Below are positions 24,404 through 36,173 of a DNA stretch of 64,000 nt, piece after piece. This stretch comes from Diospyros lotus. Lineage: Eukaryota; Streptophyta; Magnoliopsida; Ericales; Ebenaceae. A program made the position numbers and the translations under genes. The DNA lies in NCBI RefSeq assembly GCF_014633365.1, contig NC_068349.1, positions 29,774,753-29,838,752 of the forward strand, written 5' to 3'. How positions within the stretch are numbered: the stretch's first letter is position 1; each line of letters starts with the position of its first letter. The notes below the pieces were generated by a model that saw only the letters and a program-made list of their open reading frames with translations, had not been told where the DNA came from and did not search any database.

Positions 24404-25000
24404 GGTCCTATGCCTTTTTGGCTAGACCCAACTCCTTGGTTGATCTGGCACCTAAGTCTCCTATCAAACTTGGAGGCCTGATAGGAATCCTGAGCTGGAT
24501 CACCGGCCAAGCCTAGATTCCTTGAGGTAGACCGATCCTAGGAAGGCACAAAAAAAGATGGAATGACCATGTGATAGTTCTGGCATGATTCTGCTTATCG
24601 GAGTTAAGTCACTTAGTTGTAATCTGGTGCCGATAACCATAAGCTGGCCTGGGATCACCAGAAGATTCAATACCTATGCCCGCAGGCTCACTCGAATCCC
24701 TCATTTGAGTTTGGCGCTATGCTTTTTGGCTAGATCTAACTCCTTGGTTGATCTAGTGCCTAGGCCTCCCAGCAAACTAGGATATCTAGTAGAAATCTCG
24801 TGCTGGACCACTAGCCAAACCCAAATTCTTTGAGGTAGACCAACCTTGAAAGACAGACATGGAGGATACAACAGCCTGTGCTCCATGATCCTCCCCGGGA
24901 TCACCGAATGTTCCAATGCCCATGCCTGCAGGCTCACCTGGATCCCTTGGTTGACCCTTTGGTCAAGTTTGATGCTATGCTCCCAAGCTAGACTCGGCTC

Positions 25001-27000
25001 TGAAAGTAAAGCAAGATCGCTACGAGATAAGCAGCATAGTTCAAAAAATTTGAACCTTACCCCGATCCCGACGATTGGATCAACGTCGAAATTAAATCAT
25101 TCACAAACAAATAAATAAATTTAACCTTTAGATTATCGAGTCGTTCGCAGATTCAAGCTGTCCAAGCATCCAGCCTCTAACTCGTGATACGCGACACGCG
25201 TCCGTTGGCAAGGAGAGCGGAATAGGAGTGCTAGCTCCTTCTCCTTTTCGCGGCTTGTGTATGGACGAAAAAGAAAGCCCACGTTTCAAATTGATGCCAA
25301 AAAGAAACGAGGAAGAGTGAACGGCAATACGTTTTTCAACTCTTGAAAAACGACACCAAAGCTCACTACAATTTTGGGCAACCCATAAAGGGATATTTAT
25401 AGAGAAATATCCTAGGGTTTCTAAAACCCTAATGGATTAGGCTAGCCCATTAATTCTAATTTAATTAGAATCTTAAGTGGGTTTATTCTAGTCAAACTAG
25501 AAATATAATTAAATGGCACAAATCCTTTTATAAGTTTAAATAAAATATTTTGGCCCAAATCTAATTTAAGCCCAAATATAATATTTAATATTTAGCCCAA
25601 ATCTAATTTGCTCCAAATATAATATTTGATATTTGGCTCAAATCTAATTTAGTCCAAATATAATATTTATTTTAATATTTGGCCCAAATCCAATTTAGTC
25701 CAAATATAATATTTAATTTAATATTTGGTCCAAATCTAATTTAGTCCAAATATTAACTTAAGCCCAAATATATTTTATTTCCTATTTGCCACTCCAACAA
25801 ATAGAAAATTATTAAATTAGAAACTCATTTCCAATTTAATCAATTGTCATTTTAGGAAATTCTTTCCATTATGACGACTCCTCGTCATATCGACGTCATT
25901 ATGTCTTTTTGTTCTTTTTCCGTGAGAACCTACGATGGCACAACTTCTTACTGAAGTGCCCCATTTAACCATACGTCCACTCTCCTGGTTTAAGCCAAGG
26001 ATCATGCCTATTGCGTATGACTCATTAGGCTTCTGAATGTGTTGGCAATGTGTCGATACGAACACATAAGATAAGATTGGCCTCTAGCAAGGCATCATGC
26101 CTACCCAATTATTCAGAAGAATTCATAATCCACAAATAACCTTTCATGAGCATGGTTATCGTGTAATTCGATCCTCTCGTCAATGTATCTTATGTGATCT
26201 CAAGTATGGCAATGTGTTTCTTGATTATGTTCACATGAGTTTTCTTCGATCTTTCAGATATCTTCACTTAATTAGAAAGTAAATCAATAACTCCTTATTG
26301 ATCTCTTTTACCATGGCCATGGATTTAAAGTGAATATCCACCAAAGGCGCTTTAGATACATCATCCTCTATTAAGGGATAGACGAGTCCCATCTTGGTCA
26401 TACACCCATCTCCATAAGCCTCACGATATACCCAATGATCGCCCACGTGCAGCCTTTGTCTAGGCCCATCGAAACGATGTCAAAGTATACCGATCTTCTT
26501 ATGAGATTACCGTGACAACCTCAGGTCCAAGGATTAGTTACACCCATTTCGTATGAGAATTCCATCAACATATAACCAAAATAGATTCTCATGGCGAGTC
26601 ATGTCCAGTGATACATTCTCCAACATTGGTCACCTATGTACTTGTCTAAACATCCCCATGCCTATGGGTGTGAGACCCCCATTGCTATCATATAGAAAAA
26701 ACATAGCACATACAAGTCTTACCGCAATTGTCAATGTCCATTCTTGATATTGCTAAGACTTGGGACGTTTAATGATGTCTAGAAACTATGATGCGTCATC
26801 TCACATCTTTATAGATTAATCACAGTATACATCATATGGACTTCTATCTAGTTTCATTCGGTTATTACAATAATAACAAGAAACTAATAGAATGACTTCT
26901 TGTGAATTTGAACAACTCCTTATTCAAATAATAAACATGATTACAATTGTTAGTGTACAACATGCCCAATCTGATTGGGTCTAAAGCACCTACACTAACA
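25001..27000 (-). mobile_element. Solo LTR D, unclassified family, 2000 bp
   Basis: Perfect target duplication GGCTC (24996-25000, 27001-27005). On the minus strand it begins TGTTAGTGTAGGTGC; on the plus strand it starts TGAAAGTAAAGC. The last 52 bp form an inverted repeat (TGTTAGTGTA ... TACACTAACA) around the palindrome CCCAATCTGATTGGG. At 25550-25770 a block of TTTGGCCCAAATCTAATTTA repeats about six times. No gene, PBS or PPT inside. Family unknown; the ends resemble those of a second LTR fragment finishing at 37500. Confidence 0.85.
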
Positions 27001-27246
27001 GGCTCCTCGGCTGATCTGACGCCCAGGCCTCCTGCCAAACTCAGATACCCGATAGGAATCCCGTAGCGGACCCTATCCCTGAGGGCCTGGTCTCTTAGAG
27101 ATAATCTGGTGCCTTTGACCCCTAACCAACATAGGATGTTCAGATATTTCGACAACTATGCTCGCAGGCTCACCTGGATCCCTTGATCGAATGCGATCTA
27201 TGCCCCCAAGCTAGACCCAACTCCTCGGTTGATCCGACGCCTAGAC

Positions 27247-29754
27247 TGTAATACCCAAGAATTTCAAAAGGACTCAGAGTAAATTATCTTGGGGGTAAAA
27301 GTGAAATTTACAGATAAATTGAGGATATAGGGTAATTTCTTACCGCTATGAATGATCGAATTGACTACAGGGAGTTCCCTGGAGCTGAGATGCTAAAGGA
27401 AAATGATATGGCTATGATGAGTATTTCGAGGCATGATTTATGGCATCGAAAGAAACTGAATTAGGAATAATTTTTGGTACAGCTAAAATGCAACTGCGAT
27501 TTAGGCTACAAAATTAAATTATTGTAAGGGACTTTCCTGAAGTCAACGGAAGCTTGAGGGGCTTCGATTTTTCTTAAGGAACAACCCTTTAGTTGTTTCA
27601 GGAAGAAATGAAAGGGTTTATGGCCATAACGAAGATTTGAGCCTAAGTGCAATTTTTTGAAATTGCTAGAGGGAGGTCGAAACGATGTTTTTTCAGAATC
27701 TTCGGGGGTAAAATGAAATTTTTAGGACTTGAGGGTCATAAATACAATTATGCAAAGTTAAGGGGCTTGTGTAAGAGGGCCAAAGTGAGAAAGCCAAAAC
27801 ATGGAGGGGCTAAAATGCAAATAAGCAAAAGTTTGGCCAATGGAATCCGACCAGTAGCTTGGCCGATCGGCGATCGTAGTTTTGGGCTACAGAGTTCGCA
27901 CTAGGGTTGGTCGGGGAGGTGTTTGGGCTAAGCCTCGGCTGACAACAACCACGAGGGTGGCTAGAATTTGAAGAAAAGCCGACCAAGAATTCGGCCGATT
28001 TGTCAAAAGCCTGAAAATGGCTTTTGTGGTTGGATGAGGATCGATCCAGGCCGATCTAGGGGAGGTGGAGACTCTGATGGTTTAGAAGAAATAGGAGCTT
28101 CAAATTACTCTATTTTTTAACGAATTGAGGCATCAAAATAAGGGGCTTTTGTTTCCCATAATGTGAGGATGCTTTCTGGAGAGTTAAAGGCATTATGATT
28201 AAGGTTTGAAAGCTATTTGAGGCCATACCAAAAAAGAGAGGCGGTCCGCCTGGCTGAACCTTCAAGCGGCTGGTTGGACGTGCTCTGGTGCTTCTTTCAA
28301 GGCACAAGATGGCCCATTTGGATCGAATTGAGGAGAGGAGCATGATGGCATCGGAATCCAAAAGCTTTAGTGTGCTGGAGCCGAAGAAGAAGGCCAGTGC
28401 ATGGCCTTCACGCATAGAAGCCATGCGCCAGTGCATGGGGGTGCGTGCTTGCATGGAAAAATGTGTAAAAAAATTGTAAATTCCTAGAAATATGAGATCT
28501 CGATGTCTGTGAAATTTTTTTTTGGATTTAGCCTTCCCGATGTCTTGATTCCCACAATGACTAGCCTCATTTTGTGTGTAAACGATGCTTTGAGGTAAGT
28601 TCTAGAATTTTCCTTTGAAGTTCTTAGAATTTAATGAGTTGTTGTGGAAAAAAATTGGAGAAAAAATAGTCTCGAAGGTATTTATTTGGATTTTTTGAAA
28701 GGAAAATGGGAGAAAATGAAAGGAAATGGGAAGAAATTAGAGTATTGAGATATTTAGTGATTAAATATCATTTATAGGATTGTTGTGCATGAGGATAAGT
28801 GATTTGTGTAACTTTTGAGGTTTAGCAAAAAAATCGAGGTCGGGCACCCAAATCTAGGTGATGCGTGTTTTTCTAGATAGGCTAAACTTCATGCTAAAGC
28901 TGAGTGGTTTTATCCCAAGAACTTATATTTATGATATGATTGCTTATATATGCATGCTATTTATGAATGCTATGATCATTTTGTCATATTGCACGGAAAG
29001 TCGTGATATTTGCATGGCACGATATTATTGCCATATTGATATTTGTGCATGGGATTGGGATATTGCCCTGATAGTGTAGTCGTAATTCCCCAAGGGAAAT
29101 TGATGAAATAACATTAGGATTATCTTGTTGAAGGTGCTAAGATTTTGCCTAGGATTTCATGCCAGGCTGTTGTGCCGGGCTGTTGGGCCGGGGAAGTTAC
29201 ACTAGGGCAAATGTTTGTTCATGTAATTGCATCATGCATTCATGTATATGTTTTTGGACCCTCAATAGAAGTTTTATCTTCTAATTGGGTTATGCCCCTA
29301 GAACATTTAATATTCCAGTTGAGACTTGCAGCTTAGGCAAGGAGGTGATTGAGATATGACGGCGGGGTGACGTGTCCGATGGACTCAGCAAGTGGTTTCG
29401 ATAATTTGTTTATCCGGATATGTTTTAGTCAAGTTGGGAAATGGCTATGTATTTGAGGTATCATTTGATTGAACCTAGGGTGTTTAGATGTTATCTCGGG
29501 AAATGAGTCTCTATGTATTTATGTATTAAGGCTTTTGAAGATATGATGTAATGGTACGGATTCTTATGTTATGATTAAAGTGAATGTACCAATTAGGTTT
29601 CAATTATTACTTCCACATTTGTAATGATATGTTGGGGGGATTTCTCGTTGAAATATGGTATTTGAGGTTTAAGAAATGTATTTAAGAAAAAGAATGTGTA
29701 TTTATATGTTGGGCCCCAACATAGTGACACGCTCGGGAAAAGCGGGGTGGTACA
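27247..29754 (+). mobile_element. Solo LTR E (chromovirus-like), 2508 bp
   Basis: It begins TGTAATACCCAAGAATTTC and ends GCGGGGTGGTACA. Flanks TAGAC and TAAGC (27242-27246, 29755-29759) both differ by one G-to-A change from TAGGC, the base string expected from neighbouring copies of the Tat repeat. Internally it matches the partial LTR at 38590 (GAATTGACTACAGGGAGT, ATGATTTATGGCATCGAAAG) and carries the family block TGGGTTATGCCCCTAGAACA. No coding capacity. Confidence 0.85.
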
Positions 29755-29880
29755 TAAGCCTCCTCGCAAAGCTCGGATGCCTGACAAGGATCTTGTATCG
29801 GACCCGGGACCAAACCTAGATTGCCTATGGCAGGCAAGCCCATAAGAGGAAAATAGCCCCCCCCCCCCCCAAGAAGGTTC

Positions 29881-30430
29881 TCCACTAAGAAAATGCACGC
29901 TGGCCTTCAAGACATCTCGGGAAGGCTCTACGATGGCCCCTTCCCCCCAAATCGAAATATCGGGGAAAACATGGGGTCGCAATACAAGTCCCATGATTTA
30001 AGACATGGACACAACACCCATCTTAAATTCTCGTAATGAATGGTTCTTGAACGTGAGGCATGAAGGAGAATGGGATACGTCCCACCACATAAATGGGTAA
30101 AGAAAAATTTAAACTTAAAGCACCATGGCCTCGCAACATCTAGGTCAAATGTTCATGCTTAAATGATTAACTTAGATAGAAGGATAACGGGTACAATCAA
30201 CACAGGTAAGCAAACATGTGCAAAAGATATTGAAAAAAGAAGTAGTCACAACATATGTATAACCATGATGCACAAGAAAGTCTTAACTTTCATACATAGA
30301 AATGATGGCTCGAAATCCCAACATCCATCAAAAAGGGGCTACCATCTTACATAACCAAAATAGAAAAATCTACGCAAGAAAAAAACACTTGACAGTAATT
30401 CAGCAAAATAAAATAAAATACAAGGCCTAA
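29881..30430. other. No gene recognised; 3' region of Tat element 2
   Basis: A C-run at 29848-29862 precedes it. Nothing coding is visible; by position it is the spacer between the tandem repeats and the 3' end of the antisense ORF. Confidence 0.4.
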
Positions 30431-31636
30431 TCATCTCTACGAGGAGGAAGGTGCTCCAGCTCTGGAGGAAGCAGACTCAAGGGGGCCCTGTTGGGTTCAT
30501 CTAATCCCTATCTAATTGCTTGAATGACCTCGATAATCCCCAAAGTATCTTCTGAATTAGGTACAAAAGGGCTCCACGATCGAGACAAGTTGGTTAACTT
30601 ATCTGCTAAGGCTGCCCTTATATATTCATCAGGGTCACATGAATCGAGCTCATATTTTGGCCAATCAGGAGGATCAACAAGTGAAGCTATTTTCGAAAAC
30701 ACTATTTCAGGAAATGACTCCCCAGGACGCCTGGACTCTAAGAGGCTACGACCGAGGTAAAAACCTAGCTTAGAGAAGCAACTAGCGTAGGCTTCCTTTT
30801 GTTGAAAGCAATCATTAGAAAGCCAATACTCTTTTACAACTTCTCTCACGGCCTCATCAATCTCTCAACGTCTGCTTTCACCGAGATTGGTTATCTCCTG
30901 ACGAGCTTGCGCCACCTGATCCTCGGAGTTGGCGAGAGACCTCTGAAGTTGGACATTCTCCTCCTAAGCGATGGAAAAGGAAGATGTCATCTCGTCATAT
31001 GCTTGGCTTTGCCCCTCGAATTTTTCTTTCCACTTTTAGGCCTCAGATTTTGCTGATTGGCATCTTGTGGTAAGGCCCTGATGCTGGGTTTGGAGGCTTT
31101 CAACCTGCGTGTTTAGGCTCGAACTCTCAGACTCTAAGTGTCGAACCTTCATATTCAATACTTTCTTTTCCTCCTTCCATTGCCAAGACTTGTTCATCCA
31201 CTGAGCAATCTCTGCCTTAGCACGAGCAATACGCGCCCGATTCATCCCATTCGTCACCACGGCACCTTGAGCATCTTGCCAAAAGAAAATTTAAACAAAC
31301 AACTTCCAGAAGACTATCAAGGAAATAATAGACCCAAAGTTAAGAAAGAAAAAAGAAAAAAAAACTTACAATGGCTAGGTGGCACTCAAAATCATCCATG
31401 TCATCAAGGGGGTTTCGAAAATAATGGTCCACGTCTTAGGGAAGAATGATGGAATACAAAAAACGTGCCCCTACACCATGCATGTTTATGGTATCCGTAT
31501 CTAAAACCCCCAAACGCACTACAAAATCCTCGCCCCACGCCCATTGGCTTTCTCCTAGAGAATGGGGTTGGATGGGGTCATCTTGAGAATGGGGCAAGGT
31601 TAATCCCAATGATCAGGTGACACGGTAGGGCACTCA
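30431..31636 (-). pseudogene. Antisense ORF (aORF) of Tat element 2, spliced, broken
   Basis: Several Tat elements carry an ORF on the opposite strand between pol and the 3' LTR (Transposase_28-like, function unknown). Here one frame runs from about 31600 to a stop at 30431. Exon 1 includes SQWAWGEDFVVRLGVLDTD and VGARFLYSIILP. An intron (about 31367-31278, GTAAGT ... GGCAAG) follows ECHLAI. Exon 2 is a coiled-coil (KVRHLESESSSLNTQVESL) leading to KEYWLSNDCFQQKEAYASCF and SLVDPPDWPKYELDSCDPDE. Five in-frame stops are seen: after SIILP, at about 31035, 30966, 30870 and 30508. The 5' part is cut off by the Tekay-type LTR. Confidence 0.7.
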
Positions 31637-33396
31637 AGAATTAAGTATTTCGCAGTAAGGTCAACCCTAACGGTGTGTGGAATGGATTTTTCCACGGGAA
31701 GTTGAGTATGCCAGGGAGATTTCTCAAGTTAAACATGTTGCATGTTTTTGTTGTCTGTATATGCCATGCTCGTGTGTGTTTCATGCATTCGATAAATTGT
31801 ATCATGCCATCACTTAGATGCTTTATCATCTAGCCTGGGTTATGCCCCTGGAACATTCAATGTTCCAGCCAGAGACTACTGCGAAGGTGAGGATGTGACC
31901 AATTGAGGGTCAATGGTGTCTAGCATGATTGTCGTTGAGTCATTTTAAGGCGATATTACTTATTTTGTTATATGTATGAACAACTGTATGACATGGTTGT
32001 TATCATTTGGTAGCTTTGTACTATGTATTTTTTTGTGGAAATACTATGTAAGAACCTCGTGGAAGGCCATGGTATTTTGGTGTTATTATATCCGTTGCGT
32101 AATTCTATGTCTCGTTTTAGTTAACATTTGTTGATCTTGTTAGCTAAACGGGTAAGACTGGGGTTTTTGGGATCTTATCTATATGTGACAATTGTTCTTG
32201 AAACACCACGCATGATGATCTTGGGAAAAAAAAAAGATTCCTGAGGATTGCCTCATAGTGACGCGCCCGTGTAAGGCGGGGTGTTACCATTGCCAAGACT
32301 TGTTCATCCACTGAGCAATCTCTGCCTTAGCACGAGCAATACGCGCCCGATTCATCCCATTCGTCACCACGGCACCTTGAGCATCTTGCCAAAAGAAAAT
32401 TTAAACAAACAACTTCCAGAAGACTATCAAGGAAATAATAAACCCAAAGTTAAGAAAGAAAAAAGAAAAAAAAACTTACAATGGCTAGGTGGCACTCAAA
32501 ATCATCCATGTCATCAAGGGGGTTTCGAAAATAATGGTCCACGTCTTAGGGAAGAATGATGGAATACAAAAAACGTGCCCCTACACCATGCATGTTTATG
32601 GTATCCGTATCTAAAACCCCCAAACGCACTACAAAATCCTCGCCCCACGCCCATTGGCTTTCTCCTAGAGAATGGGGTTGGATGGGGTCATCTTGAGAAT
32701 GGGGCAAGGTTAATCCCAATGATCAGGTGACACGGTAGGGCACTCAAAGATTAAGTATTTCGCAGTAAGGTCAACCCTAACGGTGTGTGGAATGGATTTT
32801 TCCACGGGAAGTTGAGTATGCCAGGGAGATTTCTCAAGTTAAACATGTTGCATGTTTTTGTTGTCTGTATATGCCATGCTCGTGTGTGTTTCATGCATTC
32901 GATAAATTGTATCATGCCATCACTTAGATGTTTTATCATCTAGCCTGGGTTATGCCCCTGGAACATTCAATGTTCCAGCCAGAGACTACTGCGAAGGTGA
33001 GGATGTGACCAATTGAGGGTCAATGGTGTCTAGCATGATTGTCGTTGAGTCATTTTGAGGCGATATTACTTATTTTGTTATATGTATGAACGACTGTATG
33101 ACATGGTTGTTATCATTTGGTAGCTTTGTACTATGTATTTTTTTTTGGAAATACTATGTAAGAACCTCGTGGAAGGCCATGGTATTTTGGTGTTATTATA
33201 TCCGTTGTGTAATTCTATGTCTTGTTTTAGTTAACATTTGTTGATCTTGTTAGCTAAACGGGTAAGACTGGGGTTTTTGGGATCTTATCTATATGTGACA
33301 ATTGTTCTTGAAACACCACGCATGATGATCTTGGGAAAAAAAAAAGATTCCTGAGGATTGCCTCATAGTGACGCGCCCGTGTAAGGCGGGGTGTTA
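31177..33396. repeat. 1110-bp direct tandem duplication spanning the Tat/Tekay junction
   Basis: 31177-32286 and 32287-33396 are almost identical over 1110 bp. The unit begins CCATTGCCAAGACTTG inside the Tat antisense ORF and ends GGGGTGTTA at the LTR end. I count roughly nine differences by eye, mostly C/T or G/A. The breakpoint has a 1-bp overlap (C). Because the unit contains both Tat and Tekay sequence, it arose after the Tekay insertion and LTR truncation. Confidence 0.93.
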
Positions 33397-33400
33397 CAAT

Positions 33401-33412
33401 TGGTATCAGAAC
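33401..33412 (+). other. Primer binding site (initiator tRNA-Met type)
   Basis: TGGTATCAGAAC follows the LTR end GTGTTACA after two bases. It matches the TGGTATCAGAGC form complementary to the 3' end of initiator tRNA-Met, with one change. Confidence 0.9.
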
Positions 33413-34355
33413 CCTAGGTTAAAACCCTAGGATGGATAGGTTAGGTTGTTGAACCTAGCATGGTTAGAACTGTTGAACGAGAACTTAGAATAAGGGTTAT
33501 GGATTCTAAGAGACATTTGGAACCTAGAAGGAATGATATGGAAACTTTAGGAAACACATGCTCAAGGTTTCTGAGTAAAGTTTATGTGTTATTAGTAATA
33601 ATGGTGGATCAAGTGTTGTTGTCACACTGGGCGTAAAGGATCAAAGCCCGAGGAAATCCGCCAAATGAGGATGTGATTGTGTTTCTGAACGCTATGGAGG
33701 AAATTATTGATGATGTACCCCTGAGCTACAGGCAATTGATAGATCTGGCAGTTTCCAGATTGACTACCTAATCGGCATAATGGTGGGGGAATGGAAGACA
33801 TATGCCTAGTGGATATGGAAACATTTGGATTTTCTAACCCTAAGCGAATTATGTGCAAGGATTCGAGACCAGCATGCGGAGTTGCACGGGGAAGCTATGG
33901 ACGAGGAGGATTAGGAAGATGGTGCTGCAGAATCCAAAGTAGAAGATGATGTCATCGACATCAGTTCCGATGAGGAGTCTCAAGAGGATGATGAGGGACC
34001 CCTAGTGGAATCTGATGATGATGAGGATCACAAGGAGTCGTGGATTTGGAGGTCGAAGGACTAACTGGAAGAGACCGAAGGGATAGCTGGAGGAAGAAGA
34101 AATATATAATATAATAAGATGTTATGTTTATCTTCTTTCCTGTTGTAATGTTATGTTTAGTGAGATACTGTTAAGAAATAAAATTGTCCCTCCTTATAAA
34201 GAAATGATCTTGTCTTGTGCATAACTCATTTCCATGATTCACTCCAGATGGTGAATACACGACGACTTTGAGATGCGGTTCATAATGAGAATGGGAGAAG
34301 GGGATAAGATAATCCCAGAGATCAAGGTGATCGTAGAAGTCACCTGGGAGGAAAT

Positions 34356-35330
34356 ATGAGGTATGTTCGGGAGTCGAGCTCTCGCAAGGATCGGTTCGAG
34401 CGAATGGAACGATTCTTGGAAAACATGCTAACCTACATGAGTCAAGATGAGCCTACTAGGCACACGACCACAACATTGCAACGGTACCAACATTTAAAGC
34501 CCCTTGTGTTCAAGTGTAGAACTTGCAATGATCCCAGCTCAGTCGAGTACTGGCTCAAGCAAACGGAGAAATTACTTCAACACCTCCAGTGCAGCGAGGA
34601 GGAGAATGTAAGGTGCATAACCTACATGCTAGAGGAAGAGGCGGGATGGTGGTGGTAGTCTATCGAGCATTCTATAATAAGATCTCACCAAGAATGTGAG
34701 GATGAGGATGAGGATGAGCCAATCTATACTAGGGCATGATTCAAAGAGGAATTTAACGACGAGTACTTCCCTAAGAGATGGAAGGAGGAAAGGATCTGGG
34801 AGTTCATGAGGCTCAAGCAGACTGATGAAATGTCTGTGAACCAATATGATAAACGATTCACTCAACTGATTAAATACGTACCCATGTACGAGACTGACGA
34901 AAGTTAGAAGGCACAGAAGTTCATTTCAGGGTTGCAAGTGAGTCTCCAGCAAATTCTGAGCGGGTGGGATATTGATTCCTACAAAGAAGCGTTGCACTGA
35001 GCCCTAACCATTGAGAAGAACTTCACGTGGGTAAAAATAATCAAGTCTAAGGAAGGAAGCAAGGGTGGTAAGCCAGGAAGTTCAATGATTCAACCTAAGG
35101 ATGAGGGGAAATGCCCTCGATGTAAGAGGAAACACCTTGGGAAGACATGCGTCGTGAGATGCTATGGATGCGATGAAGAAGGTCACATCAAGAGGAACTG
35201 CCCGAAGAGCAAAGGAACGCCCCAAGTTGGGTACCAAGGAAAGATTGTGTGCTACAATTGTGGCAATCGGGGCACATCTCGCTAGAATACCCGAAGAGGC
35301 AAAAGATGGAGCAATCGGGTAGAGGAGCCT
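34356..35330 (+). pseudogene. gag: gag of the Tekay-type element, broken
   Basis: The frame starts MRYVRESSSRKDRFERMERF and has the chromovirus gag core (FKCRTCNDPSSVEYWLKQTE, VRCITYMLEEEAGWWW). Zinc knuckles follow: CPRCKRKHLGKTC, then the CCHC CYGCDEEGHIKRNC, then CYNCGNRG with its histidine moved out of frame by a one-base shift at about 35275. In-frame stops at 34657-34659, about 34737, 34905 and 35000. A run of GAGGATGAG units (about 34690-34715) codes for acidic residues. The region 33420-34355 is leader or a decayed gag N-terminus. Confidence 0.82.
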
Positions 35331-35339
35331 AGAATGTTC

Positions 35340-36173
35340 GTCCAGGCCTAGTGTACAATCTGACTTGTGAGGACGCTAAGGCCAATCCTAGAGTTATTGA
35401 AGGTACACTGTTCTTTTCAAATATTCTAGCTAGAACCTATAGAATTGGGTTATCAAACGATAATAGCTACCCCTATGGGTACGACCCTAGAAACTGCGAT
35501 AGATTGCCAGGGATGTATTTTTAATATGGGAGGGAAAAGTCTCAAGGTAGACTTAGCAGTACTGGATATTCAAGATTTCGACGTGATCATAGGAATGGAT
35601 TTCCTATCGGTAAATGAGGCTAAGGTAGATTGTAAGAATAAGACAGTGAGCTTACTCAAACCTAGCGGGAAGTGGATTACGTTTCAAGGGTAGAATAGTA
35701 AGGGTAAAAGAAAGCAAGGCATGACTTTGCTAGCATTGCAATCAGCCAAACCTGAACCGAGTAAGAAGAGTCTTGAGTTGGAATTAGTGAGAGTCGTGAC
35801 TGAATACCCTGAGATTTTTCTCAAAGATTTACCAGGATTACCTCCCCGTAGAGAGATTGATTTCTCGATAGACCTTGTACCAAGTACACAGTCTATCTCT
35901 ATACCTCCGTACAAGATGGCCCCAGCTGAGATAAAAGAATTGAAGGAGCAATTACAGGACTTGAGTGACAAAGGATTCATTAGACCAAGTGTGTCACCTT
36001 GGGGAGCTCCGATACTTTTCGTAAAGAAGAAATATAGTACCTTACGGATGTGTACTGATTACCGATAATTGAACAACGTTACCATAAAGAATAAGTACCC
36101 GCTACCTAGGATTGAGGAACTGTTTGACCAATTTCAAGGAGCTAGGGTATTTTCGAAGATAGACCTTCGGTCA
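35340..36173 (+). pseudogene. pol: Protease remnant and 5' part of RT, Tekay-type element
   Basis: The protease end is recognisable (FDVIIGMDFLSVNEAKVDC), but the catalytic aspartate segment is not found. RT begins with [15 protein letters not shown] and has [42 protein letters not shown], a [21 protein letters not shown] and FSKIDLRS. The match stops at about 36173, before the catalytic YxDD region, and the next bases are LTR sequence. No active enzyme is possible. Confidence 0.85.

Larger units (their letters stand above)
22240..29880 (+). repeat. 3' tandem repeats of Tat element 2, split by three solo LTRs
   Basis: Degenerate units of about 230-310 bp carry TTTTTGGCTAGACCCAACTC, CTTGGTTGATCTGGCACCTA, CCTGATAGGAATCC and GCAGGCTCACCTGGATCCC. 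Pieces lie at 22240-22372, 24409-24716, 24717-25000, 27006-27200, 27201-27246 and 29755-29880. Removing the solo LTRs at 22373, 25001 and 27247 joins the pieces into a continuous array. Tandem repeats between pol and the 3' LTR are known for Tat/Ogre elements. Confidence 0.8.
11960..31636 (+). mobile_element. Ty3/gypsy Tat-lineage retrotransposon 2, body cut by five solo LTRs
   Basis: Reading left to right: PBS at 11963, gag, protease, RT, RNase H, integrase (to about 22084), a 3' untranslated region with tandem repeats, and an antisense ORF near the 3' side. This is the known plan of plant Tat elements. The 5' LTR is absent because the CACTA element ends 3 bp before the PBS; the 3' LTR is absent because a Tekay-type element begins at about 31637. 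Solo LTRs at 12676, 15524, 22373, 25001 and 27247 interrupt the body. With them removed, gag rejoins cleanly at their target duplications. Confidence 0.85.

Noticed and set aside
25847..26747. Short frames in 25.8-26.8 kb
   Set aside because: All inside solo LTR D; no domain.
28110..28479. Frames on both strands around 28.1-28.5 kb
   Set aside because: They lie inside solo LTR E and have no conserved motif.
31641..31829. 62-codon minus-strand frame repeated at 32751-32939
   Set aside because: It is present twice only because of the 1110-bp duplication; it lies in LTR sequence and has no known motif.
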